Origin: Pseudomonas hamedanensis
Lineage (GTDB): Bacteria; Pseudomonadota; Gammaproteobacteria; Pseudomonadales; Pseudomonadaceae
Length of the DNA stretch: 64,000 bases
Assembly (NCBI RefSeq): GCF_014268595.2
Contig: NZ_CP077091.1
Location: 5,886,001-5,950,000, forward strand
Direction: 5' to 3'
The translations under genes were made by a program, and so were the position numbers. Positions 1 to 9,687 of the stretch are shown one piece after another (the first letter of the stretch is position 1; each line of letters opens with the position of its first letter). The notes below the pieces were generated by a model that saw only the letters and a program-made list of their open reading frames with translations, did not search any database and had not been told where the DNA came from.

Positions 1-912
1 AGCTGGCTGGATGAGCTGTGCCGCAACGGCAAACTGGTATGGACGCGTATCAGCGCACGGCAGAGTGGCAGCGGCACGGCGTTGCGCAGTACGCCGATCG
101 TGTTGTTGCCGCGCAGTCAGGTCGGCACGTGGCGTGCGTTGGCCGAGCAGACACCGGTCAGCGAACTGTCGCCGAAAGCGCAAAAGGTCTTTGAGGCATT
201 GAGTCAGCACGGCGCACTGTTTTTCGATGAGCTGGTTCATGAGGCGCACCTGCTGCGCGCCGAACTGGAAATCGCCTTGCAGGAACTGGTCGGCGCCGGG
301 CTGGTGAACGCCGACAGCTTCGCCGGCCTGCGCGCGTTGATTACCCCGGCGAGCAAGCGTCAACAGCGCAGCAGCCGGCGCGGACGCGGTGCATTTATTG
401 GCGGGATGGACGACGCCGGGCGTTGGGCATTGCTGCGCCGAGCTTCGACGGTAGATGCGACTGCGACACTTGAACACGTCGCCAAGACTCTGCTGCGCCG
501 CTACGGCGTGGTGTTCTGGCGTTTGCTGGAGCGGGAAGCGGATTGGCTGCCGAGCTGGCGCGAATTGTTGCGCACGTTTCATCGGCTGGAGGCGCGGGGC
601 GAGATTCGTGGCGGGCGGTTTGTCAGCGGTTTGGCGGGTGAGCAATTTGCGCTGCCTGAGGCGATCCCGTTATTGCGCGAAGTGCGCCGGCGCCCGCATG
701 ACGGTGCTCTGGTGGCGGTGTGTGGGGTTGATCCGTTGAATCTGGCCGGGACGTTGTTGCCGGGCGTGAAAGTGCCGGCGCTGGCGAGCAATCGGCTGGT
801 GTATCGCGATGGGGTTCCGGCGGCGGCGATGGTTGCTGGCAAGCAGCAGGTGTGGGTGGCGCTGGATCAAGATGCCATGGAGCAGATAGGCAGGAAATTG
901 ATCCGGCATTGA
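1..912 (+). CDS. Lhr-like DEAD/DEAH-box helicase, C-terminal part (5' end outside window)
   Basis: The reading frame is already open at base 1 and runs to a TGA at 910-912, so only about 303 C-terminal residues are present. There are no helicase motor motifs in this part. What is seen is the winged-helix and C-terminal accessory region typical of Lhr-type superfamily 2 helicases, including a VCGVDPLNLAGTLLPG stretch followed by an LVYRDG segment near the end. Lhr proteins are large 3'-to-5' nucleic-acid helicases linked to DNA repair. The identification rests on resemblance of this tail only; the rest of the gene must be read upstream of the window. The gene converges on the next one, with a REP pair between them. 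Confidence 0.75.
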   Translation, partial: SWLDELCRNGKLVWTRISARQSGSGTALRSTPIVLLPRSQVGTWRALAEQTPVSELSPKAQKVFEALSQHGALFFDELVHEAHLLRAELEIALQELVGAGLVNADSFAGLRALITPASKRQQRSSRRGRGAFIGGMDDAGRWALLRRASTVDATATLEHVAKTLLRRYGVVFWRLLEREADWLPSWRELLRTFHRLEARGEIRGGRFVSGLAGEQFALPEAIPLLREVRRRPHDGALVAVCGVDPLNLAGTLLPGVKVPALASNRLVYRDGVPAAAMVAGKQQVWVALDQDAMEQIGRKLIRH

Positions 913-930
913 GGGTGTCTGTTCTGCCGC

Positions 931-999
931 TATCGCGAGCAGGCTCACTCCTACATTTTGGAATGCGTTCCCCTGTAGGAGTGAGCCTGCTCGCGATGA
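931..999. repeat. REP pair (REPIN-like inverted repeat)
   Basis: Two nearly perfect inverted arms, 931-955 and 974-999, are built on a TATCGCGAGCAGGCTCACTC core and separated by an 18-base loop. It lies between two convergent genes. The same arm sequence recurs at 7438-7509 and 9578-9666. Such paired palindromes are widespread in P. fluorescens-group genomes and are mobilised by RAYT transposases, none of which is visible here. Confidence 0.9.
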
Positions 1000-1027
1000 G
1001 GCCGGAAAATCTAACGCATCGCTCAGA

Positions 1028-3133
1028 TCAGGTCCGCGATTCCTGCGGCACCACCACCGTCGAATGCTCAGGCGCCACATCATCTATTTGCTGCCGCTTC
1101 GGCAAGAAAACCTGCTGTGGATAAGTCTGCGCAAAATGCACGTTCGGGGTGTTATCCACAAGCTTCTTCAAGCGCTGATTGAACGCCCGGCTCACCGCAT
1201 ACTGCCCACCGGACACCGTACGGAACTGCGCCGTCAGGACTACGCCGTTCAAATCCATCTTGTCCACACCGAACACGTCCAGCGGCCCTTGCAGGTTGTA
1301 CTTGAGGAACGGGTCTTCGCGAATCGAGTCGCCGGTCTCGCGGATCAGCTCGATGGCTTTGTCCACGTCCGTGTCGTAGGTGAACTGCACCGAGAAGAAC
1401 GCAAAGGCAAACTGCCGCGATTGGTTGGTCACAGCCTTGATCTGGCCGAACGGCACCGAATGTACGAAGCCCTTACCGTCGCGCAGACGCAGGGTGCGGA
1501 TGGTCAGGCCTTCGACGGTGCCGGCATGCCCGGAGTCGAGCACCACCCAGTCGCCAATCGACAGGGTGTCTTCGATGATAATGAACAGCCCGGTAATGAC
1601 GTCCTGAACCAATTGCTGCGAACCGAAACCGATCGCCAGACCGACCACCCCGGCACCGGCCAGCAGCGGCGCCACGTTGATCCCCAGGTTGGCCATGGTG
1701 GTGATCGCGCAGATCACCACCAAAATGATTTTGATCGCGTTGCGCAGCAGCGGCAGGATGGTTTTCACCCGCGTGCTCGGCTGGCGCGCGGCGCGTTTGT
1801 TGAGCGGCGGTTTCAGCGCCTCCTGAATCGCTGTGTCGAGGACCACCCAGAGCAGCCATGTCACCAGAAAGATCAGGCCGATGCTGCTCAAGGCATTGCT
1901 GATCGCCCGGCCCACCGTGCTGCTCTGGGCAAAGTCGAGCAACGACACACCCCAGATCCGCCCGAGAATGTCGATGAAGACAATCGCGATGACAATCCGC
2001 AACAACGCATGCAGCAAGCTCAGAAAGCGCTCTTTGTAGGCACTGCTGCGCTGGATCGTTTCGGCCTTGCGCGACTTGAACAGGTGCTGCAGCACGGTAC
2101 TGAGAAACACCGTGGCGATCAGCAAGACCGTGGTGAACAGCGCGCAACGCAGAGTCTTCTGGTTGTCCTCGCCGATGCCGATCAGGTTGACCGCCGACAC
2201 CAGCACCATCAGCACGATCGGCCAATACCACAGCCCGGAAAAAATCCGCAGCGACTCCTGTAAGGATGGCTGTTTCAGCCGCTGGCTCAGTGAACGATTG
2301 CGGATCAGGTGCGCCACCGGACGGCGCAGGCGAATCACCAGCAAGCCGAAAATGACCGAAGCAATCAGCCCGGTGAACACGGCGATGCTGCTGGTGATAT
2401 TGCCGCCCAGTTGCCGGGCGATCTGCGGGCTGGTCAACGCATCGCTGAGGGCGGCGAGAAAGCCGATCAGGAACAGCGGCCGCGGGCAGTATTCACGGAT
2501 GATCCGCGCGGCCGTGCGCTTGTGGCCGACGTTGAACATCACCACCACACACAACAACATCGAGGTGGAAAAAATCCCGCTGCTGGTCGCATACGCCAGA
2601 CACAGCGCCAGCGCTCGCCCCACCGAAGCTTGCAGAAAATGGCTGACGTACAGGGTCAGCGGCAGGCTGATCAGTGCCGGCACGGTATACGGCAGCACGT
2701 AACCCAGCAGATCCTGGCTGCGCTGGCGCGTGCGCAGCCAGCGACGCTCGCGCAATCGCCTGGCCAACAGCCCGCCAAGCACCGTCAGCAGGGCGAAACT
2801 GCCCAGCCATGCGCCCGACAGCGTGAGGAAGTCGACAGCGATGCTCCAGCCCGAGCGGTTCGATGGCTGATTGACCAGCTTGTCGACCTCGTCCGCCGCA
2901 CGGTCGGCGCGCAGGCGCCAGGCGTCGACGAGGTGCTCGTTGAGGTCGAGTTTGTCCTGCACATCGTCAATGCTCGTGCTGATCGCCCCGAGCAGACCGC
3001 CCTGCACCAGCGGCTCGGGTTCGGCGGGTTTCTCGGCGCTGGCGGGAACACCCGGCAACGCCGCGGCTTCCAGCTCGTTGGCGCCGAGAAACAACAGCGC
3101 TCCCAGCACAATGGCGATCCTGAACTTGAGCAA
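1028..3133 (-). CDS. MscS-family mechanosensitive channel (YbiO-like)
   Basis: A 701-residue inner-membrane protein. It begins with a probable signal peptide (about residues 1-25) and a soluble periplasmic segment rich in Pro/Glu. Many transmembrane helices follow, then the MscS pore and beta domain near residues 480-620. The pore-lining stretch APLLAGAGVVGLAIGFGSQ is the hallmark of the MscS family, followed by a LSIGDWVVL motif at the start of the beta domain. Length and layout match E. coli YbiO-type large MscS channels, which release solutes on hypo-osmotic shock. The chosen start is TTG at 3133, because a GGGAG ribosome site lies just upstream. The longer in-frame reading runs back into a REP element and is not credible. 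Confidence 0.85.
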   Translation of the reverse strand: MLKFRIAIVLGALLFLGANELEAAALPGVPASAEKPAEPEPLVQGGLLGAISTSIDDVQDKLDLNEHLVDAWRLRADRAADEVDKLVNQPSNRSGWSIAVDFLTLSGAWLGSFALLTVLGGLLARRLRERRWLRTRQRSQDLLGYVLPYTVPALISLPLTLYVSHFLQASVGRALALCLAYATSSGIFSTSMLLCVVVMFNVGHKRTAARIIREYCPRPLFLIGFLAALSDALTSPQIARQLGGNITSSIAVFTGLIASVIFGLLVIRLRRPVAHLIRNRSLSQRLKQPSLQESLRIFSGLWYWPIVLMVLVSAVNLIGIGEDNQKTLRCALFTTVLLIATVFLSTVLQHLFKSRKAETIQRSSAYKERFLSLLHALLRIVIAIVFIDILGRIWGVSLLDFAQSSTVGRAISNALSSIGLIFLVTWLLWVVLDTAIQEALKPPLNKRAARQPSTRVKTILPLLRNAIKIILVVICAITTMANLGINVAPLLAGAGVVGLAIGFGSQQLVQDVITGLFIIIEDTLSIGDWVVLDSGHAGTVEGLTIRTLRLRDGKGFVHSVPFGQIKAVTNQSRQFAFAFFSVQFTYDTDVDKAIELIRETGDSIREDPFLKYNLQGPLDVFGVDKMDLNGVVLTAQFRTVSGGQYAVSRAFNQRLKKLVDNTPNVHFAQTYPQQVFLPKRQQIDDVAPEHSTVVVPQESRT

Positions 3134-3234
3134 AACTGCGGTCTCCCGTGACTGAACCGTGTAAGGAACTGATCGGTAATTGCGCGGCAAGTTCAGCCAT
3201 TGCCACCACACATGCCCCGTGTGGGACATATCCC

Positions 3235-3323
3235 TGTGGGAGCGAGCCTGCTCGCGAATGCGCACTGTCAGTAGAGAACCCTGCGACTGACCCAGCGCTT
3301 TCGCGAGCAGGCTCGCTCCCACA
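3235..3323. repeat. REP pair, second sequence class
   Basis: Inverted arms at 3235-3257 and 3301-3323 with a TGTGGGAGCGAGCCTGCTCG core and a 43-base loop. This pair sits in the 307-bp gap between two divergently transcribed genes (3134-3440), which otherwise holds only the two presumed upstream regions. Its arms differ from the 931-type class by GAGCGAG in place of GAGTGAG. Confidence 0.9.
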
Positions 3324-3440
3324 ATGGATGGAGGGGCAATGCTCAATCGCGACCGTCCGTAACGCCATCGAAACTTTCGCGCCTGCCGCGCAGTCAGCAG
3401 AAAACACCGGCAACACGAGGGCTGACCACAGGAGGACGGG

Positions 3441-4367
3441 ATGGCGACGATTCACATCGGTATTTCAGGCTGGCGCTACACCCCGTGGCGCGGGGATTTC
3501 TACCCGAAAGGACTGGCTCAGAAACGCGAATTGCAATTCGCCTCGCGGGCCGTCAACAGCATCGAAATCAATGGATCGTTCTATGCCCTGCAACGGCCCG
3601 AACGCTATGCCCAGTGGTACGCCGAAACACCCGCCGACTTCGTTTTCAGCGTCAAGGCCCCACGCTTCATCACCCATGTGCGGCGCCTGCGTGAAATCGA
3701 AAAACCGTTGGCCAATTTCTTTGCCTCAGGCGTGCTGGAACTCAAGGAAAAACTCGGCCCGATCCTTTGGCAGTTTCCGCCGAGCTTCAAGTTCGACGCC
3801 GAGCGCTTCGACCAGTTTCTCGCGCAATTGCCCCACGATACCGAGGCGGCCGCCGCCCTCGCTCGCCAGCACGATTCGCACCTGCCCGGCCGTGCAAGCG
3901 TCAAGGCGTGGCGCAAGCAACCACTGCGTCATGCCGTGGAAATTCGTCATGAAAGCTTCATCGACCCGGATTTCGTCCGCCTGCTCAAACGTCACAATAC
4001 CGCCCTGGTCGTTGCCGACACCGCCGGTAAATGGCCCTACCGCGAAGACCTCACCAGTGACTTTGTCTACCTGCGCCTGCACGGTGCCGAAGAACTCTAT
4101 GCCAGCGGTTATTCCGAGGACGCGCTCAAGCGCTGGGCCGAACGCATCGATGCCTGGCATCAGGGCCGGCAGCCCGCCGACGCACACTTGATTGCGCCAC
4201 GTTTGAAACCGCGCGCACGCAAATCCCGCGAGGTGTTCTGCTACTTCGACAACGACATCAAGGTCCGCGCGCCCTATGACGCGCGTAACCTGTTGCATCG
4301 TTTCGATCTCGATAAAGACCTTGCCACCACACCGGGGCAAGTCGCGGCCGAAGGAGTGCTGTCATGA
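3441..4367 (+). CDS. DUF72 (YecE-like) family protein
   Basis: A 308-residue cytoplasmic protein of the DUF72 family, which has a TIM-barrel fold and no established reaction. The N-terminal [17 protein letters not shown] segment and the FVYLRLHG segment near residue 212 are family signatures. An AGGAGG ribosome site sits 6-11 bases before the ATG. The stop codon overlaps the start of the next gene (ATGA), and the following two junctions are also ATGA overlaps, so this is the first gene of a tightly coupled four-gene operon with a YbhP-like hydrolase, ClsB and YbhN. Its function may therefore bear on membrane lipids, but that is inference from position only. Confidence 0.9.
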   Translation: MATIHIGISGWRYTPWRGDFYPKGLAQKRELQFASRAVNSIEINGSFYALQRPERYAQWYAETPADFVFSVKAPRFITHVRRLREIEKPLANFFASGVLELKEKLGPILWQFPPSFKFDAERFDQFLAQLPHDTEAAAALARQHDSHLPGRASVKAWRKQPLRHAVEIRHESFIDPDFVRLLKRHNTALVVADTAGKWPYREDLTSDFVYLRLHGAEELYASGYSEDALKRWAERIDAWHQGRQPADAHLIAPRLKPRARKSREVFCYFDNDIKVRAPYDARNLLHRFDLDKDLATTPGQVAAEGVLS

Positions 4368-5161
4368 GCATTCCCGAACCGGTCGGTTTCACCGATGAAG
4401 GCGCCGTGGTCGCGCCATCGGTGCGCAGCTTCACCGTGCTGACGGTCAACACCCACAAGGGCTTCACCGCCCTCAATCGGCGTTTCATCTTGCCTGAGCT
4501 GCGCGAAGCGGTACGCAGCGTCGCCGCCGACGTGGTGTTTCTGCAGGAAGTCCATGGCACCCATGAGCAGCACCCCAAGCGCTACAACAACTGGCCGACG
4601 ATGCCGCAGTACGAGTTTCTCGCCGACAGCCTCTGGCCGCAGTTCGCCTATGGGCGCAACGCGGTGTACCCGGCGGGCGATCATGGCAATGCCCTGCTGT
4701 CGAAATTCCAGATCATCCGCCACGACAACCTCGACGTGTCGATCAGCGGCCATGAAAACCGTGGCCTGCTGCATTGCGTGCTGCGCCTGCCCGGTGACGG
4801 CGCCGAAGTCCACGCGATCTGTGTGCACCTGGGCCTGCGTGAAAGCCATCGCAACGCGCAGCTGGCGTTGCTGATGCAACGTCTCGGCGAGTTGCCCGCC
4901 GACGCGCCGGTCATCGTCGCCGGCGACTTCAACGACTGGCGCCAGCGCGCCGATGCGCAGCTCACGCCCTGCGGCCTGCGTGAAGTGTTCGCCGAGCACA
5001 ATGGTAAACCGGCGCGCAGCTTTCCGGCGCGATTGCCGGCGCTCAGGCTCGATCGCATCTACGTGCGCAACCTCAAGGCCAGCCGGCCAAAAGTCCTGAC
5101 CAACCGCCCTTGGTCGCACCTGTCCGACCACGTCCCGTTATCGGTGGAGATTGAACTATGA
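4364..5161 (+). CDS. Endonuclease/exonuclease/phosphatase-family hydrolase (YbhP-like)
   Basis: A 265-residue member of the metal-dependent EEP fold. Visible active-site motifs are LTVNTHKG near residue 27 (metal-binding Asn), FLQEVH near 64 (catalytic Glu), GDFND near 188, and the terminal SDHVPL (Asp-His pair). It overlaps its neighbours by 4 bases on each side. In E. coli the same gene, ybhP, precedes clsB (ybhO) and ybhN. The substrate is unknown; the placement before a cardiolipin synthase makes a phospholipid or phosphodiester head-group substrate plausible, but a nuclease role cannot be excluded. Confidence 0.88.
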   Translation: MSIPEPVGFTDEGAVVAPSVRSFTVLTVNTHKGFTALNRRFILPELREAVRSVAADVVFLQEVHGTHEQHPKRYNNWPTMPQYEFLADSLWPQFAYGRNAVYPAGDHGNALLSKFQIIRHDNLDVSISGHENRGLLHCVLRLPGDGAEVHAICVHLGLRESHRNAQLALLMQRLGELPADAPVIVAGDFNDWRQRADAQLTPCGLREVFAEHNGKPARSFPARLPALRLDRIYVRNLKASRPKVLTNRPWSHLSDHVPLSVEIEL

Positions 5162-6432
5162 ACAGTGCGCCACTGGAGAAATCCACCGTGGACTCCGTCC
5201 CGCTCAACCCGCCGGTTCGCGAGCCCGGTCACGTTGATGTCGAATACCAATGGCAGGGCAACAACCGCGTGCAATTGCTGGAGAACGGCGAGGAATATTT
5301 CCCCAGGGTGTTCGCAGCGATGCGCGCGGCCAAGAGCGAAATTCTCCTGGAAACCTTCATCGTCTTTGAAGACAAGGTCGGCGCCGAGCTGCAACAGATC
5401 CTCATCGAAGCGGCCCAGCGTGGTGTGCGCACCACGGTCAGCCTCGACGGTTTCGGCTGTGGCGAATTGAGCCCCGGATACCTCACGGCGCTGAGCGACG
5501 CCGGCGTGCACTTGCAAATTTTCGATCCGGCGCCAAAACACCTGGGTATCCGCACCAACTGGTTCCGCCGTTTGCATCGCAAGATCGTGGTGGTCGACGG
5601 CCTGATCGCGTTCATTGGCGGGATCAATTTTTCCGGCGATCACCTGGCCGATTTCGGCCCGGAAGCCAAGCAGGATTATTCCGTGGAGATTCAGGGCCCG
5701 GTAGTCGCTGATATCCATCATTTTGCCCTGCTGCAAAGCGGCCGTCCGGGACGCGCGCGGTTCTGGTGGCAGCGTCGGCGTCAGCGTCGCGCAGAAATGG
5801 CGTTCAACGAACACGATGGTCAGGTACGCCTGGTGTTCCGCGACAACGACCAGCACAACACCGATATCGAGGATGTCTATTTACAGGTGCTGCGCCAAGC
5901 CAAGCGCCGCGTGATCATCGCCAACGCCTATTTCTTCCCTGGCTATCGCCTGTTGCGCGAGATCCGTAACGCGGCGCGCCGGGGTGTTGAGGTGCGGCTG
6001 ATTCTGCAAGGTCAGCCGGACATGCTGGTGGCCAAACTGGCGGCACGCATGACCTACGATTACCTGCTCAAGGCGGGCGTGCAGATTCATGAATATTGCG
6101 AGCGCCCCCTGCACGGCAAAGTCGCCTTGGTGGATGACGACTGGAGCACCGTCGGCTCGAGCAATCTCGACCCGTTGAGCCTGTCGCTGAACCTGGAAGC
6201 CAACGTGCTGATCCGCGACCGCGCATTCAATCAGCACTTGTTCGAACGCCTCGAAGACCTCAGCCGCAACCACTGCAAAGCCATGGATCCCAAGCGCCTA
6301 CCCCGTGGACGAATCTGGCACATGACCGTGGGTTTTCTGGTGTTCCACTTTCTACGGCATTTCCCGGCAATCGCCGGCTGGCTGCCGGCGCATAAACCGC
6401 GGCTCAAGCCTTTTCGAGGAGAGTTTAAATGA
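5158..6432 (+). CDS. clsB: Cardiolipin synthase ClsB
   Basis: A 424-residue phospholipase-D superfamily enzyme with two HKD motifs: HRKIVVVD with its His near residue 140, and [10 protein letters not shown] with its His near residue 319. Each is followed by the expected GG(I/S)N or GSSN segment. There is no N-terminal pair of transmembrane helices, which separates ClsB from ClsA. ClsB condenses two phosphatidylglycerol molecules to cardiolipin and glycerol at the inner membrane. Gene order with the EEP hydrolase upstream and the YbhN-like gene downstream, both by 4-base overlaps, supports the assignment. Confidence 0.9.
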   Translation: MNSAPLEKSTVDSVPLNPPVREPGHVDVEYQWQGNNRVQLLENGEEYFPRVFAAMRAAKSEILLETFIVFEDKVGAELQQILIEAAQRGVRTTVSLDGFGCGELSPGYLTALSDAGVHLQIFDPAPKHLGIRTNWFRRLHRKIVVVDGLIAFIGGINFSGDHLADFGPEAKQDYSVEIQGPVVADIHHFALLQSGRPGRARFWWQRRRQRRAEMAFNEHDGQVRLVFRDNDQHNTDIEDVYLQVLRQAKRRVIIANAYFFPGYRLLREIRNAARRGVEVRLILQGQPDMLVAKLAARMTYDYLLKAGVQIHEYCERPLHGKVALVDDDWSTVGSSNLDPLSLSLNLEANVLIRDRAFNQHLFERLEDLSRNHCKAMDPKRLPRGRIWHMTVGFLVFHFLRHFPAIAGWLPAHKPRLKPFRGEFK

Positions 6433-7415
6433 GCCGAACCCAAGCACAGTCCACCGCTGATTCGGCGCCAGCCAACCACTCGAAATGGAGCCGCTGGAAG
6501 CGCCCGTTGACCTTGCTGTTCTTCCTCGCCCTGATCGTTCTGCTGACGATGTTCGCCACGCGCATCGAATGGGCCGAAGTGCTGCAGACCCTCGCCGATT
6601 TCAAGGTGCGCACGCTGCTCATCGCCGCGAGCGTGACGCTGTTGAGTTTTCTGGTGTACGCCAGTTTCGACCTGATCGGGCGCACCTACATTCGTCAGGA
6701 TTTGACCTGGAAACAGATCCTGCCGGTGGGCGTGATCAGCTATGCGTTCAACCTGAACCTGAGTGCCTGGGTGGGCGGGATCGCCATGCGCTATCGCCTG
6801 TATTCGCGGCTGGGCGTGAGCAAAGGCAACATCGCCAAGATCCTTGGCCTGAGTCTGGCGACCAATTGGTTCGGCTACATGACCATCGCCGGCGTGGTGT
6901 TCAGCAGTGGTCTGGTGCGCATGCCGCCGGGCTGGAAACTGAGCAGCGATGCGTTGCAGTGGGTGGGCGTGCTGTTGCTGTTGATCAGCGCCGGTTACCT
7001 GGCGGCGTGTCAGTTTTCCAAGCGTCGCGAATGGACGATTCGTGGCGTGGAAATCAACCTGCCGTCGCTGCGCATGGCGGTGCTGCAACTGTTGCTGGGC
7101 GCGTTGAACTGGTCGTTGATGGCGGCGGTCATCTTCACGCTGTTGCCGAGCAAGCTGGATTATCCGCTGGTGCTTGGCGTGCTGCTGATCAGCGCGATTG
7201 CCGGGGTCATCACCCATATTCCGGCGGGTCTGGGCGTACTCGAAGCGGTGTTTGTGGCGCTGCTGCAGCATGAGGCATCACGGGGCAGTCTGGTGGCGGG
7301 ACTGCTGGCGTACCGGGCGATTTACTTTCTGCTGCCGTTGTTGATTACCGTGGTGATGTATCTGGTGGTGGAGGCCAAAGCCAAGGCGCTGCGGATCGAG
7401 AAGAAACCTTCCTGA
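6429..7415 (+). CDS. YbhN-like / lysylphosphatidylglycerol synthase TM-region (UPF0104) membrane protein
   Basis: A 328-residue integral membrane protein with about eight hydrophobic helices, starting with LTLLFFLALIVLLTMF near residue 28. It belongs to the UPF0104/LPG-synthase transmembrane family and lacks the soluble aminoacyl-transfer domain of MprF. It therefore resembles a flippase-like half without an attached synthase. It is the last gene of the DUF72-EEP-clsB-ybhN operon and starts inside the clsB stop codon. A role in moving lipids made by ClsB is attractive but unproven. Confidence 0.87.
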   Translation: MSRTQAQSTADSAPANHSKWSRWKRPLTLLFFLALIVLLTMFATRIEWAEVLQTLADFKVRTLLIAASVTLLSFLVYASFDLIGRTYIRQDLTWKQILPVGVISYAFNLNLSAWVGGIAMRYRLYSRLGVSKGNIAKILGLSLATNWFGYMTIAGVVFSSGLVRMPPGWKLSSDALQWVGVLLLLISAGYLAACQFSKRREWTIRGVEINLPSLRMAVLQLLLGALNWSLMAAVIFTLLPSKLDYPLVLGVLLISAIAGVITHIPAGLGVLEAVFVALLQHEASRGSLVAGLLAYRAIYFLLPLLITVVMYLVVEAKAKALRIEKKPS

Positions 7416-7437
7416 GATTGTTGTTGGATGGGAAATA

Positions 7438-7509
7438 GCTATCGCGAGCAGGCTCACTCCTACAAGGGGAACGCATTCCAGATGTAGGAGTGAGCCTGCT
7501 CGCGATAGC
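7438..7509. repeat. REP pair (REPIN-like inverted repeat)
   Basis: Perfect inverted arms 7438-7464 and 7483-7509 (core TATCGCGAGCAGGCTCACTC) with an 18-base loop, between two convergent genes. It has the same class and loop length as the pair at 931-999. On either strand the palindrome could act as an RNA-stabilising or transcription-ending structure for the two converging transcripts. Confidence 0.92.
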
Positions 7510-7527
7510 GCCGGTACACGCGCCACA

Positions 7528-8286
7528 TCATCTGGATTGAATAATGCTCAACCGCTCACCCACCACCATTTCGGTAATCCAGTCCACCAGAATCGAGGTA
7601 TAGGCCTGCTGCGACACCGGATCGCTCAAGGCATGGTCGGCGCCGTCGATAATCCGGTGCGTGAGCGAGTGCGTCTGCTGACACGCGGCGCGGTAACTCA
7701 TGATCGTCGCGTGCGGCACGAAATCGTCGGTTTCCGATTCCACCAACAACACATCCCCGGTGAACTGCGAACAAGCGTGCAGCGCACGGTTGCTGTCGGC
7801 GGGCACCAGTGTGCCGCGATAGTCACGTAAATCCGCCTTGTCCAGATCACGCTTGGGCGTGTGCCATTGTTCGTCGCGATACAGCGCCGGCACTCGCAGC
7901 GCCAACCAGCGCACCGGCCGCAAGGACGTGAGGATCGAGGCCAGATAGCCACCGTAACTGGTGCCCACCACGGCAATCGCCGAGGTGTCGAGCGCCGGAT
8001 GCGCCAGCAGGCGGTCGTAGGCCGCCAGCAGGTCACGCAGGTTGTCCTCACGGGTGACGCGGCTCAGCGGGATGCCGGTGCCGCCGGTATGCCCGCGCAG
8101 GTCGAACGTCAGACACACGCAGCCCAGACCGGCGATACCTTTGGCACGCTCCAGGTCGCGCTCCTGACTGCCGCCCCAACCGTGGACAAACAACACCCCC
8201 GGCACCTTCGATTTGGGACTGAGAAACGTCCCGCTCATCTGTTCATCATCAATGTCGATTTGAATGCTTTCGCTTCTAGCCGTCAT
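7528..8286 (-). CDS. Alpha/beta-hydrolase (dienelactone hydrolase/S9-like)
   Basis: A 252-residue soluble hydrolase. It shows the oxyanion segment VLFVHGWGGS near residue 32, the nucleophile elbow GTSYGG near 108, an acid residue in VESETDDFVP and the final His in DGADHAL. This order fits the alpha/beta-hydrolase fold with a Ser-Asp-His triad. No signal peptide is visible. Its first 11 bases overlap the end of the upstream DUF3182 gene, so the two are almost certainly co-translated. The substrate is unknown; ester or peptide hydrolysis is the family norm. Confidence 0.85.
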   Translation of the reverse strand: MTARSESIQIDIDDEQMSGTFLSPKSKVPGVLFVHGWGGSQERDLERAKGIAGLGCVCLTFDLRGHTGGTGIPLSRVTREDNLRDLLAAYDRLLAHPALDTSAIAVVGTSYGGYLASILTSLRPVRWLALRVPALYRDEQWHTPKRDLDKADLRDYRGTLVPADSNRALHACSQFTGDVLLVESETDDFVPHATIMSYRAACQQTHSLTHRIIDGADHALSDPVSQQAYTSILVDWITEMVVGERLSIIQSR

Positions 8287-9385
8287 AGGGTTTGACCGTT
8301 ACGTATTTGAGAAGAAAGGCGCTGTTTTCGGCCGGGCCGCGATAGACCTCGATGGCGTCCGCCGGCAGCGTCTGATCGATGTAGGTTTCCACGGAGGACA
8401 CGCGGATAGCGCGTATCCCTGGATCGTTGACGAAAGCTTGCAGCGCGGCAATTTCCGCGCTGCTGGCCCCGCCCATGCGCCACGATTGTTCAAGCACCCC
8501 GCTGCGCGCGTTGCCGTTGGCATCCAGGCCTTGGGCGATGTCGTAATTGCGCCGCGAGGCGAAGAATCGTGGGTAGGCTTCATCGGCGGCGTTGTCGAAC
8601 ACCTGGGCCTGTTCGATCGCCAGACGCACATCGTCGGGCAGATCCAGCGCCAGCAACGCGTCATAACCGCCCTGCACCACCAGCAGGTTCGAGCCGCCGT
8701 AGACCTCTTCGCCCTGACCGTCTTCGGTCAGGTACTGGTCACCGCAGTAGCTCAGCACCCTGCCGCCAATGAACGACTGGCCGACGCTGTGGGTGACCAC
8801 CTGGCTCAAGTCCTGCTCCAGCACCACGCCTTCGCTGAAGATCTTTTGCGCCTCGGGCCGCGCGAGGATTTCATCGAACGCGTCGAGGCTTTTGATTACT
8901 GCCTGGCCGCGGCCGGCACAGGCGTGAATCGGCTTCAAGCGGATCGGCCCGGCGTACAGCAAATGCTCGGCGGCCGGCCGCGCATCCTCCAGCGCAAATA
9001 CGCTGAGGCCGTCGAGCACCACGTTGCGCACGCGCTCGGAGAACAGCGGCGACCAGCCCTGCGGCGCCCGGGCCAGATGGCTGCGTAAACCGTGGCTGAT
9101 GGCTTTGGTGCAGATGAAATCGTATTCGACGTAACCGCCCCACAGATCATCGGGACCTTTGATCCCCAGCGCTTGCGCATTGGCCGCACCGACGATGGTC
9201 TGTGTCGGCAGCCAATACACATCGCACCCCTGATGCTTTTCGGGATCGTAGCTGCCGCCGAATGTGCAGCCGAGAATCTGCGCCAGCCAGCGGGCCAGGG
9301 CCTTGTTGGTCTGGACTTCATGTTGCGGCGCGTCGGCACGCAGCGAGTGCGCGACGACGAGTTTGCTGCTGAGTGTCGGGGTCAT
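8276..9385 (-). CDS. DUF3182 family protein (ATP-grasp-like)
   Basis: A 369-residue protein of the DUF3182 family. Visible features include RLKPIHACAGRGQAVI near residue 170, which looks like the ATP-binding strand-loop of ATP-grasp enzymes, and GVVLEQDL some 30 residues later. No reaction is established. The start at 9385 is preferred over the ATG at 9400 because AAGGGGAACGC directly precedes it. It is the first gene of a pair with the overlapping alpha/beta hydrolase. A ligase plus hydrolase pairing would suggest a small-molecule or peptide conjugation step, which is inference. Confidence 0.78.
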   Translation of the reverse strand: MTPTLSSKLVVAHSLRADAPQHEVQTNKALARWLAQILGCTFGGSYDPEKHQGCDVYWLPTQTIVGAANAQALGIKGPDDLWGGYVEYDFICTKAISHGLRSHLARAPQGWSPLFSERVRNVVLDGLSVFALEDARPAAEHLLYAGPIRLKPIHACAGRGQAVIKSLDAFDEILARPEAQKIFSEGVVLEQDLSQVVTHSVGQSFIGGRVLSYCGDQYLTEDGQGEEVYGGSNLLVVQGGYDALLALDLPDDVRLAIEQAQVFDNAADEAYPRFFASRRNYDIAQGLDANGNARSGVLEQSWRMGGASSAEIAALQAFVNDPGIRAIRVSSVETYIDQTLPADAIEVYRGPAENSAFLLKYVTVKPYDG

Positions 9386-9577
9386 GCGTTCCCCTTGCAT
9401 CGGTTCGTGGGTTCAGCAAGGAAAAGTGCAGAGATCAGGCCAATGGCTGATCCGCAGAAAACACCCGGTAACCGGGCGGTTGGCGAAACGGTACTGGCAC
9501 CGCGCCTGTTTCAAACTGCACGACGGCGCGCGAAAGTCCGGCAAATTGCACGATCACACGCGACACACCGCTCCCCT

Positions 9578-9666
9578 TGTAGGAGTGAGCCTGCTCGCGA
9601 TAGCGGTGTGTCATTCAACTCTACTGGCGACTGAAACACCGCTATCGCGAGCAGGCTCACTCCTAC
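9578..9666. repeat. REP pair (REPIN-like inverted repeat)
   Basis: Long inverted arms, 9578-9609 and 9636-9666, share ACACCGCTATCGCGAGCAGG and its complement and enclose a 26-base loop. It lies in the 302-bp gap 9386-9687 between two minus-strand genes, upstream of DUF3182 and downstream of the GlxA-type regulator. Apart from the REP pair and the presumed DUF3182 promoter region, I see nothing in that gap. Confidence 0.92.
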
Positions 9667-9687
9667 AGTGGAACATCATTGCTTGAG

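Noticed and set aside
3134..3346. N-terminal 71-residue extension of the MscS-family protein
   Set aside because: It is translated from the REP pair and promoter region. The TTG at 3133 with GGGAG in front gives a normal signal-peptide start.
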